A stretch of 64,000 nucleotides of DNA, taken from NCBI RefSeq assembly GCF_001619985.1, contig NW_017264199.1, forward strand, positions 1,054,001-1,118,000, given 5' to 3'. The translations under genes and the position numbers were made by a program. Shown here piece by piece: positions 36,107 to 46,789 of the stretch (position 1 is its first letter; the number at the start of each line of letters is the position of its first letter). This stretch comes from Xylona heveae TC161. Lineage: Eukaryota > Ascomycota > Xylonomycetes > Xylonales > Xylonaceae. The notes under the pieces are model-generated. The model was not told the origin of the DNA. It made no database searches and saw only the letters and a list, made by a program, of their open reading frames with translations.

Positions 36107-38520
36107 TCATTTTGGTGCAAAAACAAACTTCCCAAGGTCAAGTACGGGTTTATGCTCTTCCGTCTCTGTGTTATTGACACCACTACTTTCATAATCTTCC
36201 TCGCCGTCACTGTCAGGAACCATCATGTCCTCGCTACCTTTGAGCGGAAGTGATACAGGATGTGCGACCTTATCTTCATTGTGGTTTTTCTTGTGGGCAC
36301 TCATTGATGGGGCCTTGTGATCACCTTCGTTGCCAGCTAGCCCTTTCAAAACATCCTCAAGCGAAGTTTGGGCACGGCGTAGTACTCCCTTTTGACCCGA
36401 AAATGACAACATCTCGCTTTTTCTCGGACTGATCATCTTAGAATAATCACTGGATTCTTTTTTCAATGGGGTCCGTGTCTGCAGAGGAGTTCGAGCACTT
36501 TGGCCTGGAACGGTGTTCTTGAGTCCCTTCTTGCCTCCTAGACTGAAGACATTGGTGTTCTCTGAAGGCCGAAAAGCAAATCGGTCCTTCAGCTCCTGCA
36601 ATTCCGCGCGAACATTTTTATCGAGGATGCTGGCAACGTCCTTTGAAGGAACATTGCTTTCAAGGGACGAAGGCGGAGTGTTGTTCTTCGAGCCGTTGGT
36701 AAACTGAGAGGACTCTGAAAATGTAGCTTGGCTTTCCTCAGAAACCGACTTGGCCGAAATTGGTTCAGGTGACTCTGGCACAAAGTCTTCATGCTTGCCT
36801 TCCTGGAAGACGTCCATCTTCCCCTTCTTGGACGGACTCGGGCAGTCAGATACGTCTGGCAAATCAGCCATGATACCTTCGACTGAATCATCAGACCAGA
36901 TATTGACGTCAATGCCCTTTCTCTTTCGCGCACGCGCTTCATGGGCTGAGGGTGTAGGATCATCGACAGCATCCGCGAAGAACCGACTGCGGGTTGACTG
37001 GGACGTGATCGGCGTCTCACTGTCAGTACAAAGTCTAGAACCACCAAGAGAGCCGGATGTCGCACGTCTAGCGGACAAGCGCAAGCGGGCTCTGTCAATG
37101 GTCGAAGGTGCAGAGGCTGGCGCAATGGCGGGAGATGGGGCCAAATCTTCAATCGTGGTGGCCGAAGTCGAACGTGCCGGGGCGGAGCGACTGGTCCAGG
37201 ATTGATGGCTGTTGGTTTCCAAGACACGCTGTTGAGTTGGGGATGGGGTGAATAAATTCGGGTCAAGCTCTTGAAGAGGCATTCTCCGGGGCCGAAAGTA
37301 GCCATCTATTGGCTTATTGCCTTTGAGATCAGAAAAGCTACTGGCCATTGTTCCCTGAGCAAGCGCAACCGGAGTTCGAGGAATCGGGTCAAGCGCCTGC
37401 GGGATGACAATATTTTCCTTCGTCATAGGATGTAAATCGCCACGAGCAACGCCTTGAGCAATCTCGGGGCTGTAGTCGACACCCAGAAAGTCGAATTTGG
37501 CGCCAACTAATTGTTCCTCGGAGGGATTGCACATGACCAAAGCCTTTGCTTCGGGACAAAACACCCGCTGGTGACAAAAGGTTAACTCAGCCTTTCGAAA
37601 ATCTTCCAAATAGCCTTGCGGGACGCGAAATTGACCGTCGAATTGAATGATGCGCAAAAGTCTTTCAACAAACTTGTACTTTCGAATTAGTCGATACGAT
37701 GTCTTCAAACCCATCTTGTTTATGGAAGCTAGGTAATCGCAGCCGCTCAGTATGGCCATGCGGCGAAAATCAGCATCGGTCCATCCCACGAGGCTTATTT
37801 CGCGGCAGGCCGTGAAGCGGCTACGGTTGATTTCGATGCACTCGCCATATTGATCGAGCTTAGTTAGTAGGCATTTGGCGCCAAACACCAAGAGATCAGA
37901 ATCCTCAGAAATGATACCCTGGATAAAGCCCTTGCGCTCCAAATAGGCCATTTGCGCGTCAGCTTCGTAAGGAGCGACGACGTATTTAACCTTCATACGC
38001 TTAAGGGCATCGATAAGAACACGGGCCATTTCTGGAGTGACATCAATGGCCTTTTGGAGCTCAATTTGGGCTTGCTGGATCTTGCCAGTCTTGAGAAGCT
38101 CGAGGCCAGCCTTACGGCTTTCTTCACGCCGTGCAGCCCGTCCTGACTCGGTTGCAGCCTTGCTCGGGAGATAGTCTCCATCAAAAACCAAGTATGGAGT
38201 TACTCCAAAGTGGATCAGCATACGAACTCGATTCAAGGCAAAATCAATATATCTGGGCTAGTCAGCAATTTCGATCTAAGCAACGAGTGATATCAGAGGT
38301 TCGGACCTAGTTGTGGGCTTTCCAAGTGCTAAATCGATAGCGCACGCAATGGTACCCCGATGCAGCCAGCCATATGCATCGACTCCCAATGTCTGTCCTG
38401 CAAATCTCTTCAGGTGTGATGGACGCTGAATAGACTTGAGTAGAGGCAATAATCCTGAGGAGGGGTTTAGCTACACAACCCTTTCTCGAGGACGCATATT
38501 TGCCCACCTTGGATACCCAT
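36107..38520 (-). CDS. EXO1: Exonuclease 1 (Rad2/XPG family)
   Basis: 5'-3' double-strand exonuclease and flap endonuclease acting in mismatch repair, DNA end resection and recombination. Three exons: 38520-38508, 38454-38307 and 38252-36107, 768 aa. The XPG-N domain begins MGIQGLLPLLKSI and has the metal-binding Asp in LGVDAYGWLHRG and FDGDYLPSK. The XPG-I domain has APYEADAQMAYL and SEDSDLLVFG, followed by SGCDYL and the H2TH region (MGLKTSYRLIRKY). Beyond about residue 350 the protein is Ser/Pro-rich, as in other Exo1 tails. A KFVFAPK terminus closes it. The tiny 13-nt first exon is typical of the family. Divergent from TMA16, with MCB-type sites in the shared promoter. Confidence 0.93.
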
Positions 38521-38965
38521 TGTGACCTGGCAAGCAGCGGGGATGCTGCTGGACCCTTTGTTTATGTGCAGTGAGCGCCAACGCGCATGATCCTTTCTAA
38601 ATGGTCGATATTCGACACGGATAACAGTTGTAATGAGTTTTCGAGAAAATATGAAATGAGAAGGCTAGGTAGCTCCTTGGATCAAAAGGATCAAAATAAA
38701 GGTACAGACGAGAGCAGTGGAGCAGAAGTGCGACGAGATTTGATCAGGTAATTCGAAGAGTGATATTGAGTATTTGGATTGAATTGGACGCGTGAAACGC
38801 GAAAGGGGAAAGAGCGAAGTCGACGACTCTCCCATGGGCCATTGCTCGGCCACTATCCCTCTTTCGGCCCAAGCGAGGCGGTCGGTGAATTCTGCCGCTC
38901 AAAAGTCTCTAAATCCGTTTGCACCGACTGATCATTGCACCTGTCGATCATTCATCACTTTCAAT
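38521..38965. promoter_or_regulatory. Shared promoter interval EXO1 / TMA16 with MCB/SCB-like boxes
   Basis: A 445-bp interval between divergent starts. It contains a perfect MluI cell-cycle box ACGCGT at 38788-38793, an adjacent ACGCGAAA (SCB-like) at 38797-38804 and ACGCGC at 38581-38586. These are the binding motifs of the fungal G1/S regulators MBF/SBF and would fit S-phase expression of a DNA-repair nuclease. Function is inferred. Confidence 0.55.
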
Positions 38966-39613
38966 ATGCCTCGATCATTGAATAAAGTACAGAAGAAAAT
39001 TAGCAAGAAGCGTGGCAAGGTCGACTCTCTCCATGAGAACAGTCGAGACACGCAGCGCCTCCTCCGCGCCGGTATGCGTGAGGAGAAAATTGCCCGGCTT
39101 CACGCGGCTCGGAACAAGAATCATCAGCCTCATCGTATGTAGACGCAGACATCACTTGCGTTGAATCAAGAGGTTCTAATTGATATTCATAGTGTATCGA
39201 GTAGCATTCTTTCAGGAGATAGCCAATCAGACCGACAAATTGTTGGACGTTCCTGGGATGCAAAAGCTCATCGAGAGGTACGCCTTGCAAACTCTTCATC
39301 CATAGTGAAGTTGTCTCTAACACTTTGAAGATTTATTCACCGCGATGACGAGGAACTGTCGAGACTAAAGAAGGAGCGACGGCCGGGTCGTCCTTCTAGC
39401 ACCCGCGAGGATATGCTTAAGCAAAGAATGGCCCAGGAAGAGAAGGAGTGGGAGTCTGGATTCTGGATGCCAGACATGGCAGATGCAATCAACATGGAGA
39501 AATTGAGAAACTGGAATCAAGAATGGGCATCGCTCAGCCCAATGCTTTTCGTGCGAATCAATCGGGCGGGTGTCAGACATGAGTCGAGCTTCCCGCCTCG
39601 AGGTGCTGCATAA
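38966..39613 (+). CDS. TMA16: Translation machinery-associated protein 16
   Basis: Small nucleolar/pre-60S associated protein. Three exons: 38966-39134, 39193-39277 and 39331-39613, 178 aa. The N-terminus MPRSLNKVQKKISKKRGK is strongly basic. It is followed by LHENSRDTQRLLRA, YRVAFFQEIANQ, the charged RDDEELSRLKKERRPGRPSS and the C-terminal WMPDMADAINMEKLRNWNQEW, all characteristic of Tma16. Length agrees with the family (about 175-200). Confidence 0.9.
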
Positions 39614-39994
39614 TGCTTGGGTCTTGGACTCTTTTTCAAGCATTTTATTGATTAACAAGCGAGGAGTTGGGTGTTAGAGGAAACATAAATCTTCCCTTCA
39701 TCGCAAAAAGTTCTACTAGATTTGGCTGGGTGCTGTAGGATTTTCTAGAATTGATTTTATTTCTTCCTCTGATACTCCGTAGTAAGCACATGCAATTTGA
39801 TGGCGAATGGGGTTGGTCGCTTGAAGTCATGGGTACGTAGCGTCTTGGCGAGATGGGAATTCCCATGCGGAAATCATCCCAATTCGGCTGTTCGTGAAGA
39901 AGCTCTAGCTCATCCTCCTCGAATAATCACTTTCTCTCCATCACCACCGAAAACTGAAATCTTTTTCCAATTCTCTCCATATTACATATTCACG
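39614..39994. promoter_or_regulatory. Intergenic region / MAM33 promoter
   Basis: A 381-bp gap between two plus-strand genes with CT-rich sequence just upstream of the MAM33 start. No other feature is seen. Confidence 0.45.
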
Positions 39995-41221
39995 ATGATG
40001 TCTCTTCGATCCTTTGCTCGCTCCGTCCCCCGGACGTGTGCTCGCCTGTCTGCTCCGGCCGTTCGCCGTCCCATCTCCGCTCTCCGAACTTCTTCGCCGC
40101 TCAAGGCTGCATCAACGCAGATTGTTCGTCCCACCTTCGCCGCTGCTTTCTCGACCTCCAGAACACGATGGGACAAGGAGGGTCAAGGTATGACTCAATT
40201 TCAAATCTTCAATGCTCCTTACTACGGCCAAAATCTCACACATTGTACAGTCGACCAGGAGCTGGTCGCAAAGTTCGAATCCGAGCTCGACCTCGAAAAT
40301 GAGATGAGAGACCCCGAGGAGATTCCTTTTGACATTCAGAACTTCCTGAAAGAGTCTCCTTTTGAGGTAGGTTTCCACTGCCATCAAAAGATTGCACCAG
40401 ATATTAACCGAGACTTTCTAGGTCACCGACACTCCCGGCCAAGAGGAGGTTATTCTGACCCGCAAATTCGGCGACGAGACGTGAGCTACTTTCCCCCAAA
40501 CTCCTGGCTCAAAAAGAACACCAAATCTAATTTGGAAAAAATAATCTAGCATCCGCGTGACCTTCTCCATTGCCGACCTCAACGCCATGGAGAACGACGC
40601 CGACAACTTTGAGCCGGCGCAATACGACGAGGACCTGGACCTGGACGCCCAGTCTGGCGGCGCCCAGAGCAAGGGCACCGTCAACCAGGGCCGCACGCAG
40701 GGCGGCAACGTCAACGTTGCTCCCGAGGACAGCGTGTCGCCCGCTGACCGGCCCGAGCTGGACGAGGAGGGCGCCGGCGATGTTGCGTTCCCCGCACGCG
40801 TCAACATCTCCATTGAGAAGGGAGGCAAGGGCGCTCTGCAGGTCGAGACGGTGATGCAGGACGGCGTCATTGCCATTGAGAACGTGTACTACTTCAACGA
40901 GGCCGAGCTGGCCGACCCCAAGACCGCCGAGAAGGACTGGGCTCGTCGCGGCCTGTACAGCGGCCCGCCCTTTGGCAACCTCGACGAGGACCTCCAGGTC
41001 TTGCTCGAGCGCTACCTCGGCGAGCGCGGCATCGACACCAACCTTGCCGTCTTTGTCCCCGACTACATTGACTACAAGGAGCAGAAGGAGTACATCAACT
41101 GGCTGTCTAGTATGTCTATTAACTCCTTCTCTTTACCACCTTATTCGTTTCCTCGAATTGCAAGTTACTGACCACCCATTTTTTCAATTCAACAGATGTC
41201 AAGAAGTTCGTCGAGGCTTAA
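39995..41221 (+). CDS. MAM33: Mitochondrial acidic matrix protein Mam33 (p32/gC1qR family)
   Basis: Trimeric acidic mitochondrial matrix protein; orthologues help mitochondrial translation and oxidative phosphorylation. Five exons: 39995-40187, 40251-40366, 40422-40480, 40550-41109 and 41196-41221, 317 aa. An Arg/Ser-rich presequence with no acidic residues covers about 1-55 (RSFARSVPRTCARLSAPAVR). The p32 fold follows: ELDLENEMRD, FEVTDTPGQEEVILTRKFGDETIRVTFSIADLN, an acidic Asp/Gly loop, YSGPPFGNLDEDLQVLLERYLGERGI and the last helix EYINWLSNVKKFVEA. Exon 4 is visibly GC-rich with strongly biased codons, suggesting high expression. Confidence 0.92.
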
Positions 41222-41951
41222 GCGCGCCTATATCCCCCACTTCTAGAGAGAGAAAAACCACAACAAGATTCTCAACCCATTTTCATTCAAGACGCAAATA
41301 TTAATCCAATGAGCGTTTAAAACACCTCCTTTACTCTTTCCCCGCTTCTCTCTTCCGATGCCCACCTCCCCTCTCCCCGAACTTTGTGCATCTCCGAACA
41401 CTGCGTCTGAGATTTCCTTTTTTTTATCTTTGAACTATTGTTTGCCACACTATCCGCAAGCAAGAAGCTGGTCAATTCAGCCAGCTAGCTGTTCACTTTC
41501 TTCTTTTTCTTTAAATGTAATGTATTTTTAGTGAAAACGTATCTAAAACGAAGCAAATAAGAACCACGATTCAAGAATACCTAATTTGTGTCTCTGTTTT
41601 ACGTTCATGTTGCATCAAGGACTTGTATTATGTCCGCAACGCAGATTTATGAGTTTATTACATCAAGGAACTCCAAAGAAACCCAGCATATATCCTCATG
41701 CTTCTTGTACTGTAGTGTGATTTGTTTTGTCCGTACCCAACCTGGAAAATAAAGAAACTGAAAAGGGGAAACAAATAAATTCATGATATGCATAACTGCC
41801 GTTAATTATCCGTGTTGGTTTAAGGAATAGTGTGATACCTAGAGCCACATCCGATTGCGATAATGGTTCGCTGAAATGTAACATAAATGAGAATGATGAG
41901 GAATGGCGAAGAAGAATATATATAATTCCCATAGATCTTTGGTATTGCCGG
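41222..41951. other. Convergent 3' intergenic region
   Basis: A 730-bp gap between MAM33 (+) and the HAD-SAK gene (-), with C/T-rich sequence just after MAM33 followed by AT-rich DNA. No gene is seen. Confidence 0.55.
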
Positions 41952-43936
41952 TCAATATCCCATTCCCCCGTCTTCGTAGTTCGGAGGATTACCCGACCCG
42001 CCGTATGGTCTTTCATGAACGTCGTCAAGGGATCGATAGCCGCCGCCGCCGCCATGTCCATGTCCATGGCCGTGGCTATGGCCTGGTCCGCCACCTCCTC
42101 CGCCGCGACCTCCTCTGCCTGATGATCGGCCGCCGTGGCCACGGTGACCTCCCCCGCCTCCACGACCTCCGCCACCACTGCGTCCGCCTCCTTGTGAGGA
42201 GTGGTGATGTTGTTGCTGTTGCTGTCGGTATCCGCCCCGACCAGCCCCACCACCTCCTCCGCTGCCGCCCCGAAACGAGCCGCCGCGGTTTGAATGCCCT
42301 GATGCGCCACCGCCCCGGGTATGCTGCGTGTGATGTCTCGGGTGCTGGTTACCATAATGCGGCGGCAGGGGCACGCCACCATTACTCGTGTCTGATTCTT
42401 CTTGGGGATGTCTCCGCTTGAAATTCTTTGTCGGAAACAGACTTTCCCATTCGCCTTCAGCGGGATTGGCTTCTTCGACGCGCAAAAGAACCTTTTCGCC
42501 GACAACCGAGTCGAACATGAATTGTTTCTCTGGCGCAACTGGTTGCCAGTTCTGGATACGTCCGGCATCTATCGGGCGTGCACCACGTCGATGAGCAAGA
42601 ACGACCATTGGCACCGGATTTTCGGTATAAATCTTCTCATTCTCAGGTACGGGCTGGACCCGCGCGGCCCAAATCTTGTTCTCAAAAACTGCTGTTCCAG
42701 TAACTTGCCACCGGAGCTTTTTACCTAGCCCACCCACTTTGTCGAGGATGCTGCGTGGGCAAGGACGTGGCGTGATGAGAATATTGTTGGCGAGATATTT
42801 GATGTCGGAGTCGGGGGCGTGGAGCGGGAGGTTGACGAGGGTAAGGAGGTCTTCTGACGTGTCTGTTGAGACAAGATAGCCTGTGTAGAAGACGGTGCGT
42901 TTTATCTTGAGGAATCCATTGACGTTGTCGACGCCATTTCGGCGAGCCCGGTTGTGTGCGTTGATCATGCGTTGCACTTCGGCGGCTTCGACGACTGGGC
43001 TGAGCGTTGCGGCGGCTTCAGCGACGTGGATAACTTCTGCGGTAATGGGTTTGCGGTTGATTGGGCGATTCATGGAAAGAAGTGCTGTGTTGAAATTGGT
43101 GAAAAAGTCGCGGAAGCCTTTGACGCTGTGCGGGGAGTTAGATAGTCTCATAATGGAGGAGATGCGGACTGGTGTAGGTGCATACTGTTTGGGCCGATCC
43201 TCGTAGACCCGGATCTCTTCTGCGTCGCTGTATGTGTAGATCAGATCTGAGATGAATTCCTTTTTATACTCGGCCGTACTGGCGAACTTCTGGTTTGACG
43301 GCCCAACCTCTGGTTTGAGACAAATCATATCGAACTCAAGCCCCCTGCTGGCCACTATCCGCTTGATAAGTTCTGCAAAGGGGCCTTCGGAGCGGCCGGT
43401 GAGAAGGACTGTCAACGCATCCTTTTGTTCCATGCTTAGCTGTACGAGATCGACCTACGGCGAACACTCTCTTGTTAGTTGCATGTTGAAGAGAACTGAA
43501 ATAAACGTTTATTGAGGTGAACGCACAATCTGTTCGTTCCACCAGCCTGCCCATGCTCTGAGCTCCTCCTTCTCCACGCCTTCTCCGGTTGCAGCTAGAA
43601 TGGCTGCATCGTGCCACCACCCGCCATTGACGAAACTGTCTGAGTGCTGGAGATACCCTAATGTAGGCCCATTCCAAAGCTTCGCGTTTGGAAGTGGACT
43701 TGTGAATACTGCGACAACGGTCAGATCAGGAGAAACCAAGGGCCTTGCGGAGGCAGGACGCACATGTATTATCAAAGTCGTAGACATGGATTGCTTTTAT
43801 CTGCGAAACAGCTGTCGTGGCAGCGTCAGCTTAAGATACTTCCAAATTTACCAATTCTATGGAAACAATCCTTACCAGGAAGGTCCTTTGACTGGCAAGA
43901 CCACCGCTTCAGGCCGGTTATTGTATGTGAACTCAT
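41952..43936 (-). CDS. HAD-superfamily 'Swiss army knife' RNA repair-type protein with RGG tail
   Basis: Four exons: 43936-43876, 43811-43764, 43708-43527 and 43454-41952, 597 aa. The N-terminal HAD_SAK domain is defined by IKAIHVYDFDNTLF (about residues 24-37, with the HAD DxDxT signature), TSPLPNAKLWNG, NGGWWHD and LTGRSEGPFAELI. The middle part carries IYTYSDAEEIRVYEDRPKQ. From about 445 the protein turns into RGG/GGG repeats mixed with poly-Gln and His-Gly runs (to about 580), a typical RNA-binding or condensate-prone tail. The family is named after domain fusions in RNA repair proteins; the activity is untested. Start chosen at MSSHTITGLKRWSC, the family N-terminus. Divergent from the RING gene. 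Confidence 0.82.
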
Positions 43937-44304
43937 TCTGCGAATGAAAGCGCCAACTGTACGTTGGGGCGGCTGTATGTGGGATGGGATTCTCGTGGAA
44001 GGTACGGGAAATGCGCGCAGTAGCGGAAGAACATGCATGCAAAGAAAAAAGGGACAAATATCCAAATCTAAATCTTTGACAATAGATTATAATAATAGAG
44101 CAAGTGAATGCAACTGTCCTAGTAATGCCCCCTCGGTCCGTCAACTCGAATCTCGAATTCCCCGAAAGTTACGATAAATTACGGCCAGTCACAAATACCA
44201 ATGGTGCACAACATTTCGTCAGTCTGCAGCTGTACAGTCCCACCAGAGGAACAGTCACATTCATTCATTTCCACGCACAGCTTTCGCAAGTACAACAGAG
44301 TTGT
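43937..44304. promoter_or_regulatory. Shared promoter interval, HAD-SAK / RING gene
   Basis: A 368-bp interval between divergent starts, with no recognised motif. Frames of both neighbours extend into it but lack conserved sequence. Confidence 0.45.
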
Positions 44305-45545
44305 ATGGACAGCGACACGACGATTCGACAGCAAGTCTTGCAAAACACACTGAAGGAAGTCCACTTCCGACATGAGGATGGCAAAACCGAGGACAGTCAC
44401 GCCGTTTCTCACGAAGAGCCCTGCGTCATCTGCCTCGAACGGATTTCTGAGCTCGCGATAGCCGTTCCATGCCAGCACCATAACTTTGATTTTCTTTGCC
44501 TCGTGAGCTGGCTTCAGCAGCAGTCATCCTGTCCATTATGTACGTCTTCACTGTTCTCCTCTTTCACAATACACTGTTCTCCCCCTTCACGATACATCGC
44601 TCTGTACCAGGACTAACATCCGTTCCAGGTAAATCCGAAGTTACGGCGGTCAAATATGGCCCATCACCACAAGGTTACAAGACCTACACAGTCACATCTA
44701 CGACTCCCACTCCAACTCCCACTCCCACGCCGAGCTCGGGTCCATCTCAAGCCTCCTCGCGTTTCCGCGGCTCCGGTGCTCCGCTGCAGCACCGCCCATT
44801 CGGACCCCGCAGACCCCGTCGGCCTCTCTCCCCTCCTAGTCCCAACGAAGCACTTGTTCGGCGGAGACGCGTCTACCGGCACCAGCTATACTCGCGACAC
44901 GTTGGGTCTAATCGTTTATCTCGATTTCGGGACTTGACTCCGCAAATGTTCTGTCGCGACGCTGAGCTGGTTTCGCGCGCGCGAAAATGGATTCGGCGGG
45001 AGTTGCAAGTCTTTGCTTTTCTGAACCCAGAAACTACAAATGGAGACGGAAGCGGCGGAGGTGACGAAGCAGTCTCTCGAAGGGCCAACAATGCCGAGTT
45101 CTTGCTGGAATATATCATTGCTATTCTCAAAACTGTGGATATCAAAGACAGCGGCGGACAAGCGGAGGATATGCTGCAGGAGTTTCTCGGTAGAGACAAT
45201 GCGAAGTTATTCTTGCACGAGCTCCGAGCCTGGCTTCGAAGCCCGTATGTCTCGCTGCAAGATTGGGATCGCGCGGTACAGTATGATGAATCCGCAATCA
45301 AGAATCCCGAGTCTTCTGGTCTCGGAGAAGTTGCGGAGTCTGAACCGAGTCGCCCTCGAGCCAGAGACCGTACTGAAGCACCGCCTGAAACTTCGTCGCA
45401 AATTCCAGCTGGGGCTGAGCCTGGGCCGGTCCGCAGAGCAAGGACCGATCATTATTCGCCCAGAAGAAGAAGCCCTTACAACGATAGTCGTGAACGCCGA
45501 GGCCGACGGGGATTTCGGCCAACAGATCGGTACATTCCTGACTGA
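44305..45545 (+). CDS. RING-finger protein (Topors-like E3 ligase candidate)
   Basis: Two exons, 44305-44539 and 44629-45545, 383 aa. The C3HC4 RING (about residues 40-80) reads CVICLERI, then [17 protein letters not shown], then SCPLCK, with the last Cys split by the intron. After a TPTPTP repeat and a basic Arg/Pro segment comes a conserved-looking helical region (about 170-290: [30 protein letters not shown] and a [33 protein letters not shown] part), an arrangement seen in fungal Topors-like proteins. The C-terminus is rich in Arg and Ser/Pro. A ubiquitin-ligase role is inferred from the RING; the substrate is unknown. Confidence 0.78.
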
Positions 45546-46789
45546 AGCCTGCAAAGCCGTTCTGCTTGGTTCGGACGAATCGGCCTTTTCCTTTTTTTCG
45601 CCTTTTACTCTGGTCCACTTGGTTCCAATGGTTGCTTTTTCACCTTTTACTGGTCCCCATGGTCCCAATGATTCCTTTTTTCACCTTTCCCTGGTCCCCT
45701 GGTGCCAACGAGTCACTGTCCAATTCAGCATCGTACTATACCCATTTCTCCTTTTTTCCCTCTTACAACTGTTCAATAGCATCCAGTTTCGGCACCTCAT
45801 ATGTACCATAACTCTTTTTTCTGAAATGACTCGAAATTTTGAACAAAAAAGTATATTAGATTTATCGAAAGCAATTTAGACTTGGCCAAGTAAACAGAAA
45901 TCACGTGGAAAGTAAAGACAACAAATGATGTGAAATAGGTGCATATGTTATAGATATCAAGCCCAAGAGGCTTACATATCGAGCAGGCACCCACACAAAA
46001 GACGCAGTGAAAGAAGCAATTGATACATGTATTTATCTACAGAAACTTAGACTATGAACAGGGAAGGAAAAATATCAACCATCGTAGATACAATCGCTTC
46101 CTTGGACGACTGGGGAAAAGCAAAACACTATTCAGTAGCAGACGGGAAAAAAGACACCGCCGAGCAAGTAAATCGCAAGTACACCAATCAAGAGGAATAT
46201 TAATGCGGATACATATAAAAAAGCCTCGCAAGCGAATTGCTGAAGACATTCAAAGCAAAGCGTAAAAACGAAAATGCCATGAGCCACTCTGCCATACCCG
46301 CCAAGTACACCGTCCTTTCCATGCGGTCATTGCTGAGTAAAACAACGTAGATGACATCAACCGAATCACAGGTATATTACTTCCCGAGAAGGCAATCCGA
46401 TGTTGAAAACTATACCTCCCCGCTGCAGCCGGCCACGCCGGTGTTAATATGAAATATTTGTCCACGTCTGAAAACATAGACAAGTAGCATCCTTGTTGAA
46501 TAATAATAATAATTTGGATGCGGCATGTGCCAGAAACTAGGGTCTGATAATCTCAAAGGGGACCTGATGCCTTATGGTCCCTCTGCGCGTTTTTGGTGTA
46601 ATAAAATGTGTGGATATCGGGCCTTCCTGCCGCCAATATCTTCCAGTGATCAGTTTCATGTCAAATCGGCAGAAACTGAACAGAGACATTCCCTTTGAAA
46701 CATAGGGACGTCACCGCACCGCAAAATCGGTGGTATGTGTGAGGGGTTGGAAAAAAAAAAAGAGAGGTTGCAGATAATAAACGCTTCAT
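45546..46789. other. Convergent 3' intergenic region
   Basis: A 1.24-kb gap between the RING gene (+) and the NYN gene (-). It starts with the degenerate tandem repeat listed below; the rest is AT-rich, with an A-run near 46750. No gene is seen. Confidence 0.5.
45589..45710. repeat. Three degenerate ~40-bp tandem repeats
   Basis: Three head-to-tail units, about 45589-45630, 45631-45670 and 45671-45710. Each has a T-run, then (T)CACCTTTTAC-like sequence, then CTGGTCC…TGGTNCCAA(T/C)G. Units two and three are 40 bp and unit one is 42 bp. They start 44 bp after the RING gene stop, so they probably lie in its 3' UTR. Confidence 0.75.

Noticed and set aside
41696-42568. 290-codon frame antiparallel-phase to the HAD-SAK tail
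   Set aside because: Shadow of the GC-rich RGG-coding exon in another frame, rich in Ala/Val/Asp from the same repeats.
45040-45879. 279-codon frame overlapping the RING gene end
   Set aside because: Out of frame with the conserved helical region; its tail only translates the tandem repeat.
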